In this document: positions 43,914 through 53,049 of the stretch, piece after piece
Layout: the number at the start of each line of letters is the position of its first letter
How positions within the stretch are numbered: position 1 is the first letter of the stretch
Assembly (NCBI GenBank): GCA_963530295.1
Contig: CAUSCF010000010.1
Coordinates: forward strand, 1 to 64,000
Source of the DNA: JABCPE02 sp963530295
GTDB taxonomy: Bacteria > Bacteroidota > Bacteroidia > Flavobacteriales > Weeksellaceae
Length of the DNA: 64,000 nt
Direction of reading: 5' to 3'
Position numbers and translations under genes: made by a program
The notes under the pieces: model-generated
What the model saw: the letters and a program-made list of their open reading frames with translations, nothing else
Database searches by the model: none
What the model was told of the DNA's origin: nothing

Positions 43914-44471
43914 ATGTTTGCAATCGTAGAGATAGCGGGGCTTCAATACAAAGTAGAGCAAGACCAAAAGTTATTTGTGAACCGTTTAGCAGGAGATAAA
44001 GGAGCAAAAGTTTCTTTTGACAAAGTTCTTTTAACTTCTAACGGAACTGTAACAGTAGGCGCCCCAGCTGTAAAAGGAATCGCTGTAGAAGCAGAGATTT
44101 TGGACCATGTCCAAGCTGATAAAGTAATCGTTTTCAAAAAGAAAAGAAGAAAAGGTTACAAAGTAAAAAATGGTCACAGACAACAGTTGACTCAGATTCA
44201 GATTACTTCTATCACTGGTTTTTCAGGAGGAGCTAAGAAGAGTGCAAAGGAAACTGCTAAGCCAGAAGCTGCTGGTGCAGATAGAGACACTGTAGATTTC
44301 GGCGAAGACCATGAACTTAACTACAAATTGAAAAAGTTCAACCTTTCTCAGTCTAAAGAAAATAGAGAAACTCTAGTATCACTTGCAAAAGGAAAAGCAA
44401 CTCTTCCTCATGCAGAAGTAGATGCTTTGATTGAGAAAAACATCGCTAAATTTAAAGAATTAAAAAAGTAA
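43914..44471 (+). CDS. rplU: 50S ribosomal protein L21, C-terminally extended
   Basis: Large-subunit protein binding 23S rRNA. The first 103 residues are standard L21 (MFAIVEIAGLQYKVEQDQ, VIVFKKKRRKGYKVKNGHRQQLTQIQI). An extra 80 residues follow a linker rich in Ala, Gly and Lys; the end (LNYKLKKFNLSQSKENRETLVSLAKG) looks helical and resembles a small helical module. The usual partner rpmA follows 26 bases later. Confidence 0.95.
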   Translation: MFAIVEIAGLQYKVEQDQKLFVNRLAGDKGAKVSFDKVLLTSNGTVTVGAPAVKGIAVEAEILDHVQADKVIVFKKKRRKGYKVKNGHRQQLTQIQITSITGFSGGAKKSAKETAKPEAAGADRDTVDFGEDHELNYKLKKFNLSQSKENRETLVSLAKGKATLPHAEVDALIEKNIAKFKELKK

Positions 44472-44497
44472 TAAACCCTTAAAAACCATAAAATAAA

Positions 44498-44755
44498 ATG
44501 GCACACAAGAAAGGAGTTGGTAGTTCCAAAAACGGTAGAGAGTCTCACTCTAAAAGATTAGGCGTGAAGATTTTTGGTGGTCAGGAAGCTATTGCTGGGA
44601 ACATCATCGTAAGACAAAGAGGTACTCAGCACCATCCAGGTGAAAATGTAGGAATGGGTAAAGACCATACATTATTTGCTCTTGTAGACGGTAAAGTAGT
44701 TTTCACTAAAAAGAGAGATAACAGATCTTTTGTATCTGTAGAACCAAATGCTTAA
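44498..44755 (+). CDS. rpmA: 50S ribosomal protein L27
   Basis: Small protein whose N-terminus reaches the peptidyl transferase centre. 85 residues: MAHKKGVGSSKNGRESHSKR and GNIIVRQRGTQHHPGENVGM are signatures. It starts directly with the mature form (MAHKKG), with no cleavable N-terminal extension as in Firmicutes. It is in an operon with rplU. Confidence 0.97.
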   Translation: MAHKKGVGSSKNGRESHSKRLGVKIFGGQEAIAGNIIVRQRGTQHHPGENVGMGKDHTLFALVDGKVVFTKKRDNRSFVSVEPNA

Positions 44756-44774
44756 TAAGCATTAATAAAAATCC

Positions 44775-44806
44775 AAAAAGCCTTAGTTTTCTACTGAGGC
44801 TTTTTT
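44775..44806 (+). terminator. Terminator after rpmA
   Basis: AAAAAGCCTTAGT and ACTGAGGCTTTTTT pair with one wobble around a 5-base loop. Confidence 0.85.
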
Positions 44807-44830
44807 ATATGAATATAAATCGATTTTATT

Positions 44831-46030
44831 ATGAATAATGATATTTTACTGAATATAGCTAGTGAATTCGGGACACCTTTATATGTATATGATGCTGAAT
44901 CAATTAAAAATCAATACCAAAATTTAATTTCAGCTTTTCCAGAAAAGACAAAATTCTTCTACGCTTGTAAAGCATTGACCAACATCAACATATTAAAATA
45001 TGTAAATCAACTGGGCGCAAATCTTGACTGTGTTTCTATCAACGAAGTCAAACTCGGGCTAAAAGCAGGATTTTCTCCTGATAAAATCTTATTCACGCCT
45101 AACTGTGTAGACCTCACAGAGATAGAGGAAGCTATGAAACTGGGCGTTCATATCAACATTGATAACATCTCCATTCTAGAGCAGTTTGGGAATAAATACA
45201 GCGATTCCTACCCTATTTTTATCAGAATAAATCCTCACATATACGCAGGAGGAAACCACAAAATATCTACGGGACATATTGATTCTAAATTTGGAATTTC
45301 TATCCACCAGCTTCGCCATATAGAAAGACTGGTAAAATCCACAAAACTGAATATCGAAGGGCTGCATATGCATACAGGGAGCGAAATCCGTGACCCTGAT
45401 GTATTCCTACAAGGAATGGAAATCATGTTCGAACTAGTGGAGCATTTTCCTAATTTGAAATACATTGACATGGGCAGCGGTTTCAAAATTTCTTACCACT
45501 CAGATGATATGGAAACGGACATCGCTTTACTTGGTAAAAAAGTGGAAGACGCCTTCCTTAACTTCTGTAAAGAAAACGATAAAGAGCTGGAACTTTGGTT
45601 CGAGCCAGGGAAATATTTAGTGGGAAAATCTGGACATTTCTTGGTAAATGCCAATGTTATTAAACAAACTACTGCTACGGTTTTCGTGGGAGTAAATTCT
45701 GGGTTTAATCACCTCATCAGACCTATGTTCTATGATTCCTACCATATCATAGAAAACCTGTCTAACCCTACAGGAACAGAAAGAATCTACACCGTGGTGG
45801 GAAATATCTGTGAGACAGACACTTTCGCTTGGGATAGAAAACTCAATGAAGTCCGCGAGGGAGATATTCTGGTTTTCAGAAACGCAGGCGCATATGGTTT
45901 TGAGATGAGTTCTAACTTTAATTCTAGACTAAAACCAGCCGAGGTTCTTTGGCTAAATGACAAAGCGCACCTCATCAGAAAAAGAGAGGTTTTTGATGAT
46001 TTATTAAAAAATCAAATAGAAGTTCTGTAA
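44831..46030 (+). CDS. lysA: Diaminopimelate decarboxylase
   Basis: PLP enzyme catalysing the last step of lysine synthesis. 399 residues. The PLP Lys is in FFYACKALTNI (about 38-48). HMHTGSEI (about 178-185), DMGSGFKIS, the substrate motif WFEPGKYLVGKSG (about 255-267) and the dimer-interface Cys in GNICETDTFAW (about 324-334) follow, then the Tyr-containing GAYGFEMSSNFN. It is a single gene behind rpmA's terminator. Confidence 0.95.
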   Translation: MNNDILLNIASEFGTPLYVYDAESIKNQYQNLISAFPEKTKFFYACKALTNINILKYVNQLGANLDCVSINEVKLGLKAGFSPDKILFTPNCVDLTEIEEAMKLGVHINIDNISILEQFGNKYSDSYPIFIRINPHIYAGGNHKISTGHIDSKFGISIHQLRHIERLVKSTKLNIEGLHMHTGSEIRDPDVFLQGMEIMFELVEHFPNLKYIDMGSGFKISYHSDDMETDIALLGKKVEDAFLNFCKENDKELELWFEPGKYLVGKSGHFLVNANVIKQTTATVFVGVNSGFNHLIRPMFYDSYHIIENLSNPTGTERIYTVVGNICETDTFAWDRKLNEVREGDILVFRNAGAYGFEMSSNFNSRLKPAEVLWLNDKAHLIRKREVFDDLLKNQIEVL

Positions 46031-46113
46031 GTGAAATATTTTTGGAATAGAAAATTTCCAACTTAAATCTGTCAATTTGGCAGAAATTTTATATCTTCGT
46101 AAAAAATTAGAAT

Positions 46114-47547
46114 GTGGAGAAGAAGTACATAGATGAAACACGCCAAGGCGAAGCCTATGCAATCGCAGACCTTGATGGAAATACGAAAAAACTTTTTTTG
46201 GAAAGCTATGGCTGTCAGATGAATTTTTCTGACTCCGAAATTGTAGCTTCCATTTTACAAAAAAACGGCTACAATACTACTACAGTTTTGGAGGAAGCGG
46301 ACTTGATTTTACTTAATACCTGCTCAGTTCGAGAAAAAGCGGAGCAGACAGTAAGAATGCGACTTTCACAGTTCAAAACGCTAAAGAAAACAAAGCCAAG
46401 TCTCACCGTAGGTGTTTTAGGATGTATGGCGGAGCGATTGAAAACCAAACTTTTAGAGGAAGAACATTTGGTGGATTTAGTTGTTGGGCCAGATGCCTAC
46501 CGAGACCTGCCTAACCTTTTGAAAGAAACTTCGGAAGGGCGAGATGCCATCAATGTGATGCTTTCCAAAGAAGAAACTTATGCCGACATCAGTCCTGTGC
46601 GTCTGAGTGGAAACGGCGTGACGGCTTTCGTGACGATTACCCGTGGATGCGACAATATGTGTACTTTCTGCATCGTGCCTTTCACTCGTGGAAGGGAAAG
46701 AAGCCGAGACCCTCATTCTATTATCAACGAGTGCAAAGAACTTTGGGAAAATGGTTATAAGGAAATCACACTCCTTGGGCAGAATGTGGATTCCTACCTT
46801 TGGTATGGCGGCGGTGCGAAAAAAGATTTTGACAAAGCTTCTGAGATGCAAAAGGCCACTGCCTTGCATTTCGCACAGCTGCTGGAAATGGTAGCACAGG
46901 CTGTTCCTGAGATGAGAATCCGTTTTGCGACTTCCAATCCACAGGATATGAGTCTGGATGTCTTCCGTATGATGGCAAAATATGACAACATTTGTAAATA
47001 TGTGCATCTGCCCGTACAAAGCGGAAGCGACAACATGCTGAAAGCCATGAACCGCCAGCACACCCGCCAAGAATATTTAGATTTAATAAAAGAAGCGAAA
47101 AAAATCGTTCCAGATATTGCTTTTTCGCAGGATATGATAGTCGGTTTCTGTGGAGAAACAGAACAAGACCACCAAGATACACTTTCCCTAATGAGAGAGG
47201 TGGAATACGACTACGGCTACATGTTTGCCTATTCAGAAAGACCAGGAACGCCTGCGCACAAGAAGATGAAGGATGGTGTCCCAGCTGATGTAAAACAGCG
47301 CAGACTCTCCGAAGTGATTGCCTTGCAGGGCGAACTCTCCACTATGAGACTGAAAGGATATGTAGGCAAAAACCACGAGGTGCTGATAGAAGGAACTTCC
47401 AAAAAAGACCCTAACCAATGGAGAGGTCGAAATTCCCAAAATGTTGTAGTAGTTTTTGACAAACAAGATGGCCAAAAGATAGGTGATACAGTCTCTGTAT
47501 ATGCCTATGACAGTACGCAGGGAACACTCATTGGAAGAGTGGTTTAA
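46114..47547 (+). CDS. miaB: tRNA-2-methylthio-N6-dimethylallyladenosine synthase MiaB
   Basis: Radical SAM enzyme that adds the methylthio group to i6A37 of tRNAs. 477 residues. The N-terminal UPF0004 domain has its three Cys (ESYGCQMN, LNTCSVRE, VLGCMAERL). The radical SAM motif is RGCDNMCTFCIVPFTRGRERSR (positions about 178-199). A C-terminal TRAM domain covers about 405-475. The start is GTG; the overlapping ATG two bases earlier is in a frame that stops at once. It lies 33 bases ahead of the sigma-54 activator. Confidence 0.95.
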   Translation: MEKKYIDETRQGEAYAIADLDGNTKKLFLESYGCQMNFSDSEIVASILQKNGYNTTTVLEEADLILLNTCSVREKAEQTVRMRLSQFKTLKKTKPSLTVGVLGCMAERLKTKLLEEEHLVDLVVGPDAYRDLPNLLKETSEGRDAINVMLSKEETYADISPVRLSGNGVTAFVTITRGCDNMCTFCIVPFTRGRERSRDPHSIINECKELWENGYKEITLLGQNVDSYLWYGGGAKKDFDKASEMQKATALHFAQLLEMVAQAVPEMRIRFATSNPQDMSLDVFRMMAKYDNICKYVHLPVQSGSDNMLKAMNRQHTRQEYLDLIKEAKKIVPDIAFSQDMIVGFCGETEQDHQDTLSLMREVEYDYGYMFAYSERPGTPAHKKMKDGVPADVKQRRLSEVIALQGELSTMRLKGYVGKNHEVLIEGTSKKDPNQWRGRNSQNVVVVFDKQDGQKIGDTVSVYAYDSTQGTLIGRVV

Positions 47548-47580
47548 TTTAAAAATATTAAAGTTAATTTAACTTCAAAA

Positions 47581-48861
47581 ATGTCTGACTTACAAAACAT
47601 AAAAAACCGCTTCGGTATTATCGGAAATTATCCTGCACTAAACAGGGCGCTGGAAAAAGCGATACAGGTGGCTCCTACCGATATTTCGGTTTTGGTCATC
47701 GGAGAAAGTGGTACAGGGAAAGAGTTTATCCCGAAAATCATCCACTCCGAATCCAAGCGCAAGCACCAGCCCTACATCGTGGTAAACTGCGGTGCTATCC
47801 CAGAGGGAACGATAGATTCCGAGCTTTTTGGACATGAGAAGGGTGCTTTTACGGGAGCAACCAGCACGAGAAAAGGTTATTTCGAGGTAGCAGACGGCGG
47901 TACTATCTTTTTGGATGAGGTGGGCGAACTTCCTTTGCAGACGCAGGTTCGTTTGCTTCGTGTTTTAGAAAGTGGAGAATTTATGAAAGTTGGTTCATCC
48001 CAAATCCAAAAAACCAATGTAAGAATAGTAGCGGCAACGAATGTAAATATGATGAATGCCATTCAGGAAGGGAAATTCCGTGAGGATTTGTATTACAGAC
48101 TAAATACCGTTCAGGTGGATATGCCGCCACTCCGCGAGAGAAAAGGCGATATTCATCTATTGTTTAGAAAATTTGCCATAGACTTTGCCGAAAAATACAG
48201 AATGCCGGAACTAATCCTCACAGAAGATGCAGTGCGATATTTGGAAGGCTATTCGTTCCCTGGGAATGTCCGCCAGCTGAGAAATTTGGTGGAGCAGATG
48301 ACCGTGGTGGAGCAGAGCAGAACCATTAGTGCGGAAAGAATTGCAGAATATATCCCTGCAGACAATAGACTTCCTGTGGTTTCTAATCATTCTAAAACGA
48401 ATAATAATTCTGATTTCAGCTCGGAAAGGGAAATCATGTATAAAATTCTCTTTGATATGAGAAATGATATCAATGATTTGAAATCTTTGACTTCAGAACT
48501 CATCAAAAACCGAGGAACAGGAGAATTCTCTATGCACGAACAGAATCTAATCAATAGAATTTACACGCCTGATGTATCATCGGCAAACCCTAGTTCGCTC
48601 CTTTATTTCGAAACACCGCCGGCAGAAATACAAAATCCGACCATCATCACAAGGTCTGATATGGAAAATTATAACAATATAGAGGACATAGAATTAGAAG
48701 AAGCTCAGCCAGAATCTTTATCTTTGCAGAATAATGAACGAGACCTCATCATAAAAGCTTTGGAAAAACATAACGGAAGAAGAAACAAGGCGGCAGATGA
48801 ACTCGGCATTTCGCAGAGAACGCTTTATAGAAAGATAAAACAATATAATTTGGAAGACTGA
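47581..48861 (+). CDS. Sigma-54-dependent transcriptional activator (no receiver domain)
   Basis: 426 residues. An AAA+ domain (about 10-240) carries Walker A GESGTGKEF (about 41-49), the sigma-54-contacting GAFTGA loop (about 89-94) and Walker B GGTIFLDEVGEL. A linker of about 120 residues leads to a Fis-type helix-turn-helix at the C-terminus (NKAADELGISQRTLYRKIKQY). There is no N-terminal receiver, so control must come from elsewhere. Its stop shares a base with the LptE-like gene's start, suggesting cotranscription with envelope genes. Confidence 0.92.
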   Translation: MSDLQNIKNRFGIIGNYPALNRALEKAIQVAPTDISVLVIGESGTGKEFIPKIIHSESKRKHQPYIVVNCGAIPEGTIDSELFGHEKGAFTGATSTRKGYFEVADGGTIFLDEVGELPLQTQVRLLRVLESGEFMKVGSSQIQKTNVRIVAATNVNMMNAIQEGKFREDLYYRLNTVQVDMPPLRERKGDIHLLFRKFAIDFAEKYRMPELILTEDAVRYLEGYSFPGNVRQLRNLVEQMTVVEQSRTISAERIAEYIPADNRLPVVSNHSKTNNNSDFSSEREIMYKILFDMRNDINDLKSLTSELIKNRGTGEFSMHEQNLINRIYTPDVSSANPSSLLYFETPPAEIQNPTIITRSDMENYNNIEDIELEEAQPESLSLQNNERDLIIKALEKHNGRRNKAADELGISQRTLYRKIKQYNLED

Positions 48862-49391
48862 TGGGAAATTTTTTAACCAAAATAAAACTAAAAATCGTCC
48901 TGATGACAGCTGCCGTGGGGATAGCCCTTTCCTCGTGCTACAGCTTCACGGGGTCTTCGCTCAGTCCTGAGACGAAAACGATTTTAATCAAAAATTTTCC
49001 GAACAATGCCGCTTTGGTAAATTCTGATTTGAGCCAAGATTTCACGATGGCATTACAAAATATGTTTTTGCAGAGAACCTCCCTCAAAGGAACTTCTGAA
49101 AACCCTGATATCCTGATAGAAGGCTATATCTCGGATTACAGCATCACGCCGACATCTATTTCTTCTAGCACGATAGGGACAACGGAGGCTGCACAAAACA
49201 AACTTACGATTACTGTACATGTAAATTATGAAAATAAAATAGAGCCTGAGAAAAACTTTAACAAAACTTTTTCTGGAGAGGCTACATTTAGTAGTGATTT
49301 GGATATCAATGCTATAGAAAGCAGCCAAGTACGAATAGTGAATGAAAGAATTATTAACCAGATTTTTAATGAAATTGTAGCAAATTGGTAA
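48861..49391 (+). CDS. LptE-like LPS-assembly lipoprotein
   Basis: 176 residues. The signal ends at SSCYSF (Cys about 26), so it is outer-membrane anchored. The body TKTILIKNFPNNA, LSQDFTMALQNMFLQRTSL, ADILIEGYI-like strands and IINQIFNEIVANW match the LptE layout, in which the lipoprotein plugs the LptD barrel. It overlaps its neighbours on both sides by one base, so it is part of a tight operon with the sigma-54 activator and the following repeat protein. Confidence 0.82.
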   Translation: MGNFLTKIKLKIVLMTAAVGIALSSCYSFTGSSLSPETKTILIKNFPNNAALVNSDLSQDFTMALQNMFLQRTSLKGTSENPDILIEGYISDYSITPTSISSSTIGTTEAAQNKLTITVHVNYENKIEPEKNFNKTFSGEATFSSDLDINAIESSQVRIVNERIINQIFNEIVANW

Positions 49392-51310
49392 TGGAAACAA
49401 GAATAATAGACCTTATAAAAAACCCTGAAACTCTTAGGGTAGAGGATTTAAGCTTATTAGAAACAGAAATAGAAAAATTCCCTTATATGCAGAGTTTGAG
49501 GGCTATTTATCTTTTGGGTGTTCATCGTTTTTATAATGAACATTTCCCAAAAGAATTAGCAAAAACAGCTGCCTATACGACAGACAAGAGAATTTTGTAC
49601 AATTTGATTAACAAAACCAATGAAAACAGGGCTGCTGCCTTGGCAGAAAGTCCGATTCCTTTCAAAACAGAATTTACTACAAAAACACCTGAAATTCAAG
49701 AATTTAAAATAAAAGAAACTCCTCTTCACACTGAAGAGGAAGTTGTGGAAAATACTGATTTAGTTGTTGAAACACAATCTGTGGAAATCAGTGAACCAGT
49801 ATCTTTTGTAGAAGAAAATACAAACGAAGAACAACAAACAACAAATAACGAAACTCCTTCTATCCCTGAAGTTTCGCCTGTAGAAGAGCCTCAGTATAAC
49901 GCTCCTTCTCCAGAAATAAATGAGTATGAACAAAAAAAACTTGCCATCGATGAATACATCGCTGCTGAAATGGCAAAACTAAAATCTGGAACAGCAACGG
50001 AAGAGCCTTCTATCGTTGAAAAAGAAGAAGATGTAGAGCCTATTAAAGTCGTTGAAACAATCAGCGAAACGGAAAAAGAAGAAATTACAGTTGAGGAAGT
50101 TAAAGCCGAGGAAATCTCTCCAATAGAAACAGTAGAGGAAGAAGAGGTTGAGGTTGAAACTGAAGCTGTAGAAGAATTGGCTAGTCCAGAAACATTTAAC
50201 CTGAAAAAGCCTAAAGAAACGACAATTGATTTCTATAACAGAAAACAAACTGGATATGCAAAAGAAACTTCTGCTCCAAAAGAAGATTACTACTCTTCAG
50301 CAAAACCAGTTGAGAAAAATTTAACCAAAGAAACAAATGTTGATTTTTATGCTCAAAAACAAGCAGAGCCAGTAGAGGAAGCTCCTGCGCAAAAAGAAGA
50401 TTATTATTCTGTAAAACCTGTTTCTCAAAGTTCAACTGAAGATGAAACAAAAGAAACAACGATTGATTTTTATGCTCAAAAGCAAACTAAATCCGTAGAG
50501 GAAACTCCTGTACAAAAAGAAGATATTTACTCTTCAGAAAAAACAGCTGAAAACGAAGAAAGAGAAACAACGATTGATTTTTACGCTAGAAAACAAACTA
50601 GTTTCATAGAAGAAGCTCCTGCGCAAAAAGAAAATAATTACTCTTCAGAAAGTTCAACTGAAAACGAAGCAAGAGGAACAAAAATTGATTTTTATGCTTC
50701 TAAAATAGCGGTTTCTGATGCACAAGAAGAGCAAAAATCAGCTTATTCTCCTGTGGATATTTATCAAAAAACAATTGATACAGAAAACACTGAAAAGGAT
50801 GAGCCAGTGGAAGTTTATAAAAACCCTGTAGATTTCTATTCTTCTCAGAATAAACCTGTTCAAGAAGAGGAAAATGTTTCTGCAACGGAAGATGTAGCAG
50901 ACAGCGAAAAACCAGAAATAGAACCAGTAAAAGTTACAGAGGTAGTGAAACCAGCTTCTAATAGCAATGTAACTTCGTTTATCAGTACTTGGAAAAGTTG
51001 GCTAAAAATAGACCGTTCAGAAATCGTTACTCCTTCTGAACAAGACAAAAAAGCTGCAATCATTGACAAGTTCATAGAAAATAATCCAAAAATCTCTCCA
51101 ATAAAAGAGGATGTTGATTTTATTGTGAAAGAAAAGAGCAATGATATTTCCCACCTGATGACAGAAACCCTCGCTCAGCTTTATGTAGAACAAAAACTCT
51201 ACACCAAAGCCATCCAAGCGTATAAAATTCTTCAAGAAAAACATCCTGAAAGAACGGAAGAATTCGAAGAAAGAATAGAGGAAATCAAAAAATCAAGAAA
51301 CATCAAGTAA
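49391..51310 (+). CDS. Acidic repeat protein with conserved C-terminal region
   Basis: 639 residues from the ATG that overlaps the previous stop (TAATG). The N-terminal 80 residues look folded (LSLLETEIEKFPYMQSLRAIYLLGVHRFYNEHF). The long middle is acidic and repetitive, with at least seven copies of a T-x-[IV]-D-F-Y-x-x-K-Q-like motif between about residues 275 and 490, about 30-40 residues apart. The last 100 residues look TPR-like (LYVEQKLYTKAIQAYKILQEKHPERTEEFEERI). There is no signal peptide. Function is unknown; operon context suggests an envelope or secretion link. Confidence 0.8.
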   Translation: METRIIDLIKNPETLRVEDLSLLETEIEKFPYMQSLRAIYLLGVHRFYNEHFPKELAKTAAYTTDKRILYNLINKTNENRAAALAESPIPFKTEFTTKTPEIQEFKIKETPLHTEEEVVENTDLVVETQSVEISEPVSFVEENTNEEQQTTNNETPSIPEVSPVEEPQYNAPSPEINEYEQKKLAIDEYIAAEMAKLKSGTATEEPSIVEKEEDVEPIKVVETISETEKEEITVEEVKAEEISPIETVEEEEVEVETEAVEELASPETFNLKKPKETTIDFYNRKQTGYAKETSAPKEDYYSSAKPVEKNLTKETNVDFYAQKQAEPVEEAPAQKEDYYSVKPVSQSSTEDETKETTIDFYAQKQTKSVEETPVQKEDIYSSEKTAENEERETTIDFYARKQTSFIEEAPAQKENNYSSESSTENEARGTKIDFYASKIAVSDAQEEQKSAYSPVDIYQKTIDTENTEKDEPVEVYKNPVDFYSSQNKPVQEEENVSATEDVADSEKPEIEPVKVTEVVKPASNSNVTSFISTWKSWLKIDRSEIVTPSEQDKKAAIIDKFIENNPKISPIKEDVDFIVKEKSNDISHLMTETLAQLYVEQKLYTKAIQAYKILQEKHPERTEEFEERIEEIKKSRNIK

Positions 51311-51314
51311 ATAA

Positions 51315-51347
51315 AAAAGCCTTCAAAATTTTGAAGGCTTTTCTTTT
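51315..51347. terminator. Bidirectional terminator between the repeat-protein gene and gdhA
   Basis: A perfect palindrome AAAAGCCTTCAAAA/TTTTGAAGGCTTTT with a T-rich flank. Confidence 0.85.
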
Positions 51348-51362
51348 TTATTGAAAGAGAGA

Positions 51363-52721
51363 TTAAACTACTCCTTGCGCAAGCATAGCATCAGCAACTT
51401 TTACGAAACCTGCGATGTTCGCTCCTTTTACATAGTTTACATATCCATCTTCTTCTTTTCCGTATTTTCTACATACTTCATGGATTCCTCTCATGATAGT
51501 TTGTAATTTTTCATCTACTTCTTCTGCAGACCAGCTCAAACGGATAGAGTTCTGTGTCATCTCTAAACCAGATGTCGCTACTCCACCAGCGTTAGATGCT
51601 TTCCCTGGAGAGAATAATAATTTATTTTCCAAGAACAGCTCCATTGCTTCTAATGTACAAGGCATGTTCGCAGCCTCAGTTACGCACTTACATCCATTCG
51701 CTACTAAGTTTTTAGCATCATCAATATTAAGTTCGTTCTGAGTAGCAGCAGGGATCGCTACATCACATTTTACTTCCCAAGGGCGTTTTCCAGCGAAGAA
51801 TTTAGCATTTGGATATTTTTTAACATAATCCTCAGCTCTGTTGTTTCCGCTAGCTCTTAGTTCTAGTAAGAAGTCGATTTTATCTCCGCTTACTCCTTCT
51901 TCATCATATACATATCCATCAGGACCAGAGATAGTTACTACTTTACCTCCTAAATCATTTACTTTTTTAACAACTCCCCAAGCCACATTTCCGAAACCTG
52001 ATACAGTCACGATTTTACCTTTGATGCTTTCTCCTTTAGTTTTAAGCATTTCTTCAGCAAAATATACAACTCCGAAACCAGTAGCTTCTGGTCTGATCAA
52101 TGAACCACCGAAAGAAAGACCTTTTCCTGTCAATACTCCTGTAAATTCATTTCTCAATCTTTTATATTGTCCGAACATGTAGCCTACTTCTCTTGCTCCT
52201 ACACCGATATCACCAGCAGGTACATCCGTATCAGGACCGATATGTTTAGCCAATTCCGTTGCGAAAGACTGGCAGAATCTCATGATTTCGTTGTCTGATT
52301 TTCCACTTGGGTCAAAGTCAGAACCACCTTTACCACCACCCATTGGAAGTGTAGTCAAGGAATTTTTGAAAGTCTGCTCAAACGCCAAGAATTTAAGGAT
52401 GCTCAAATTCACAGAAGGGTGAAAACGAATTCCTCCTTTGTATGGCCCGATAGCAGAGTTCATCTGTACTCTGTAGCCTCTGTTTACTTGGATTTGTCCA
52501 TTGTCATCTACCCAAGGAACTCTGAAAATAATCGTTCTCTCTGGCTCAGCCATTCTTTCCAAAAGCATTTTGCCTTGGTACTGTTTTTTAGTCGCAATGA
52601 AAGGAATTACCGTTGCAGCAACTTCCTTTACTGCCTGAATAAACTCAGTTTCATTTGGGTTTCTTGCTTCAACCCCAGCAACAAATTTTTGAATTTCTTG
52701 CTCTACATTGTACTGTTCCAT
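51363..52721 (-). CDS. gdhA: Glutamate dehydrogenase (NADP type)
   Basis: Converts 2-oxoglutarate and ammonium to glutamate. 452 residues of the hexameric short form. The substrate site is PMGGGKGGSDFDPSGKS (about 125-141, with the reactive Lys). The nucleotide fold contains VSGFGNVAWG (about 241-250), and GVATSGLEMTQNS is near the C-terminus. The K-rich RFHPSVNLSILKFLAFEQTFKN is typical of the anabolic enzyme. It is a single gene facing left. Confidence 0.96.
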   Translation of the reverse strand: MEQYNVEQEIQKFVAGVEARNPNETEFIQAVKEVAATVIPFIATKKQYQGKMLLERMAEPERTIIFRVPWVDDNGQIQVNRGYRVQMNSAIGPYKGGIRFHPSVNLSILKFLAFEQTFKNSLTTLPMGGGKGGSDFDPSGKSDNEIMRFCQSFATELAKHIGPDTDVPAGDIGVGAREVGYMFGQYKRLRNEFTGVLTGKGLSFGGSLIRPEATGFGVVYFAEEMLKTKGESIKGKIVTVSGFGNVAWGVVKKVNDLGGKVVTISGPDGYVYDEEGVSGDKIDFLLELRASGNNRAEDYVKKYPNAKFFAGKRPWEVKCDVAIPAATQNELNIDDAKNLVANGCKCVTEAANMPCTLEAMELFLENKLLFSPGKASNAGGVATSGLEMTQNSIRLSWSAEEVDEKLQTIMRGIHEVCRKYGKEEDGYVNYVKGANIAGFVKVADAMLAQGVV

Positions 52722-52804
52722 AATAATATGATGTAAAATAATTTATATATTGAGCAAATTTAAGGCTTTTTTTGCCTTAAACCTAATAATATTCACCTAA
52801 AAAA

Positions 52805-53038
52805 TCATTCTATATTTACCACACTTTCTATGCTTGGGACATGCTGTTTTACAGTGGTTTCCACGCCTAATTTTATAGTAGAATTACTGATATGGCAGCC
52901 AGAACAATTTCCTAAAAGTCTGACATACACCTTATTGTCTTTTATTTCTACCAATTCTATATCACCGCCATCATTATTCAAAAATGGTCGGATACTTTCC
53001 AATGCTTTTTTTACTTTCGCTTCTATGCTTTCTTCCAT
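52805..53038 (-). CDS. NifU C-terminal-domain protein (Fe-S scaffold)
   Basis: 77 residues, a single Nfu-type domain: VKKALESIRPFLNNDGGDIELVEI followed by the cluster-binding CSGC (about 45-48) and a C-terminal helix. Such proteins carry [4Fe-4S] clusters to target enzymes. It follows mrp by 11 bases; the Mrp/Nfu pair is a common iron-sulfur unit. Confidence 0.92.
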   Translation of the reverse strand: MEESIEAKVKKALESIRPFLNNDGGDIELVEIKDNKVYVRLLGNCSGCHISNSTIKLGVETTVKQHVPSIESVVNIE

Positions 53039-53049
53039 GAGAATTTCAC

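Noticed and set aside
49665..50900. CRISPR-like or DNA-level repeats in the repeat-protein gene
   Set aside because: The repeats are in frame, vary at third codon positions and encode the DFY motif; they are protein repeats.
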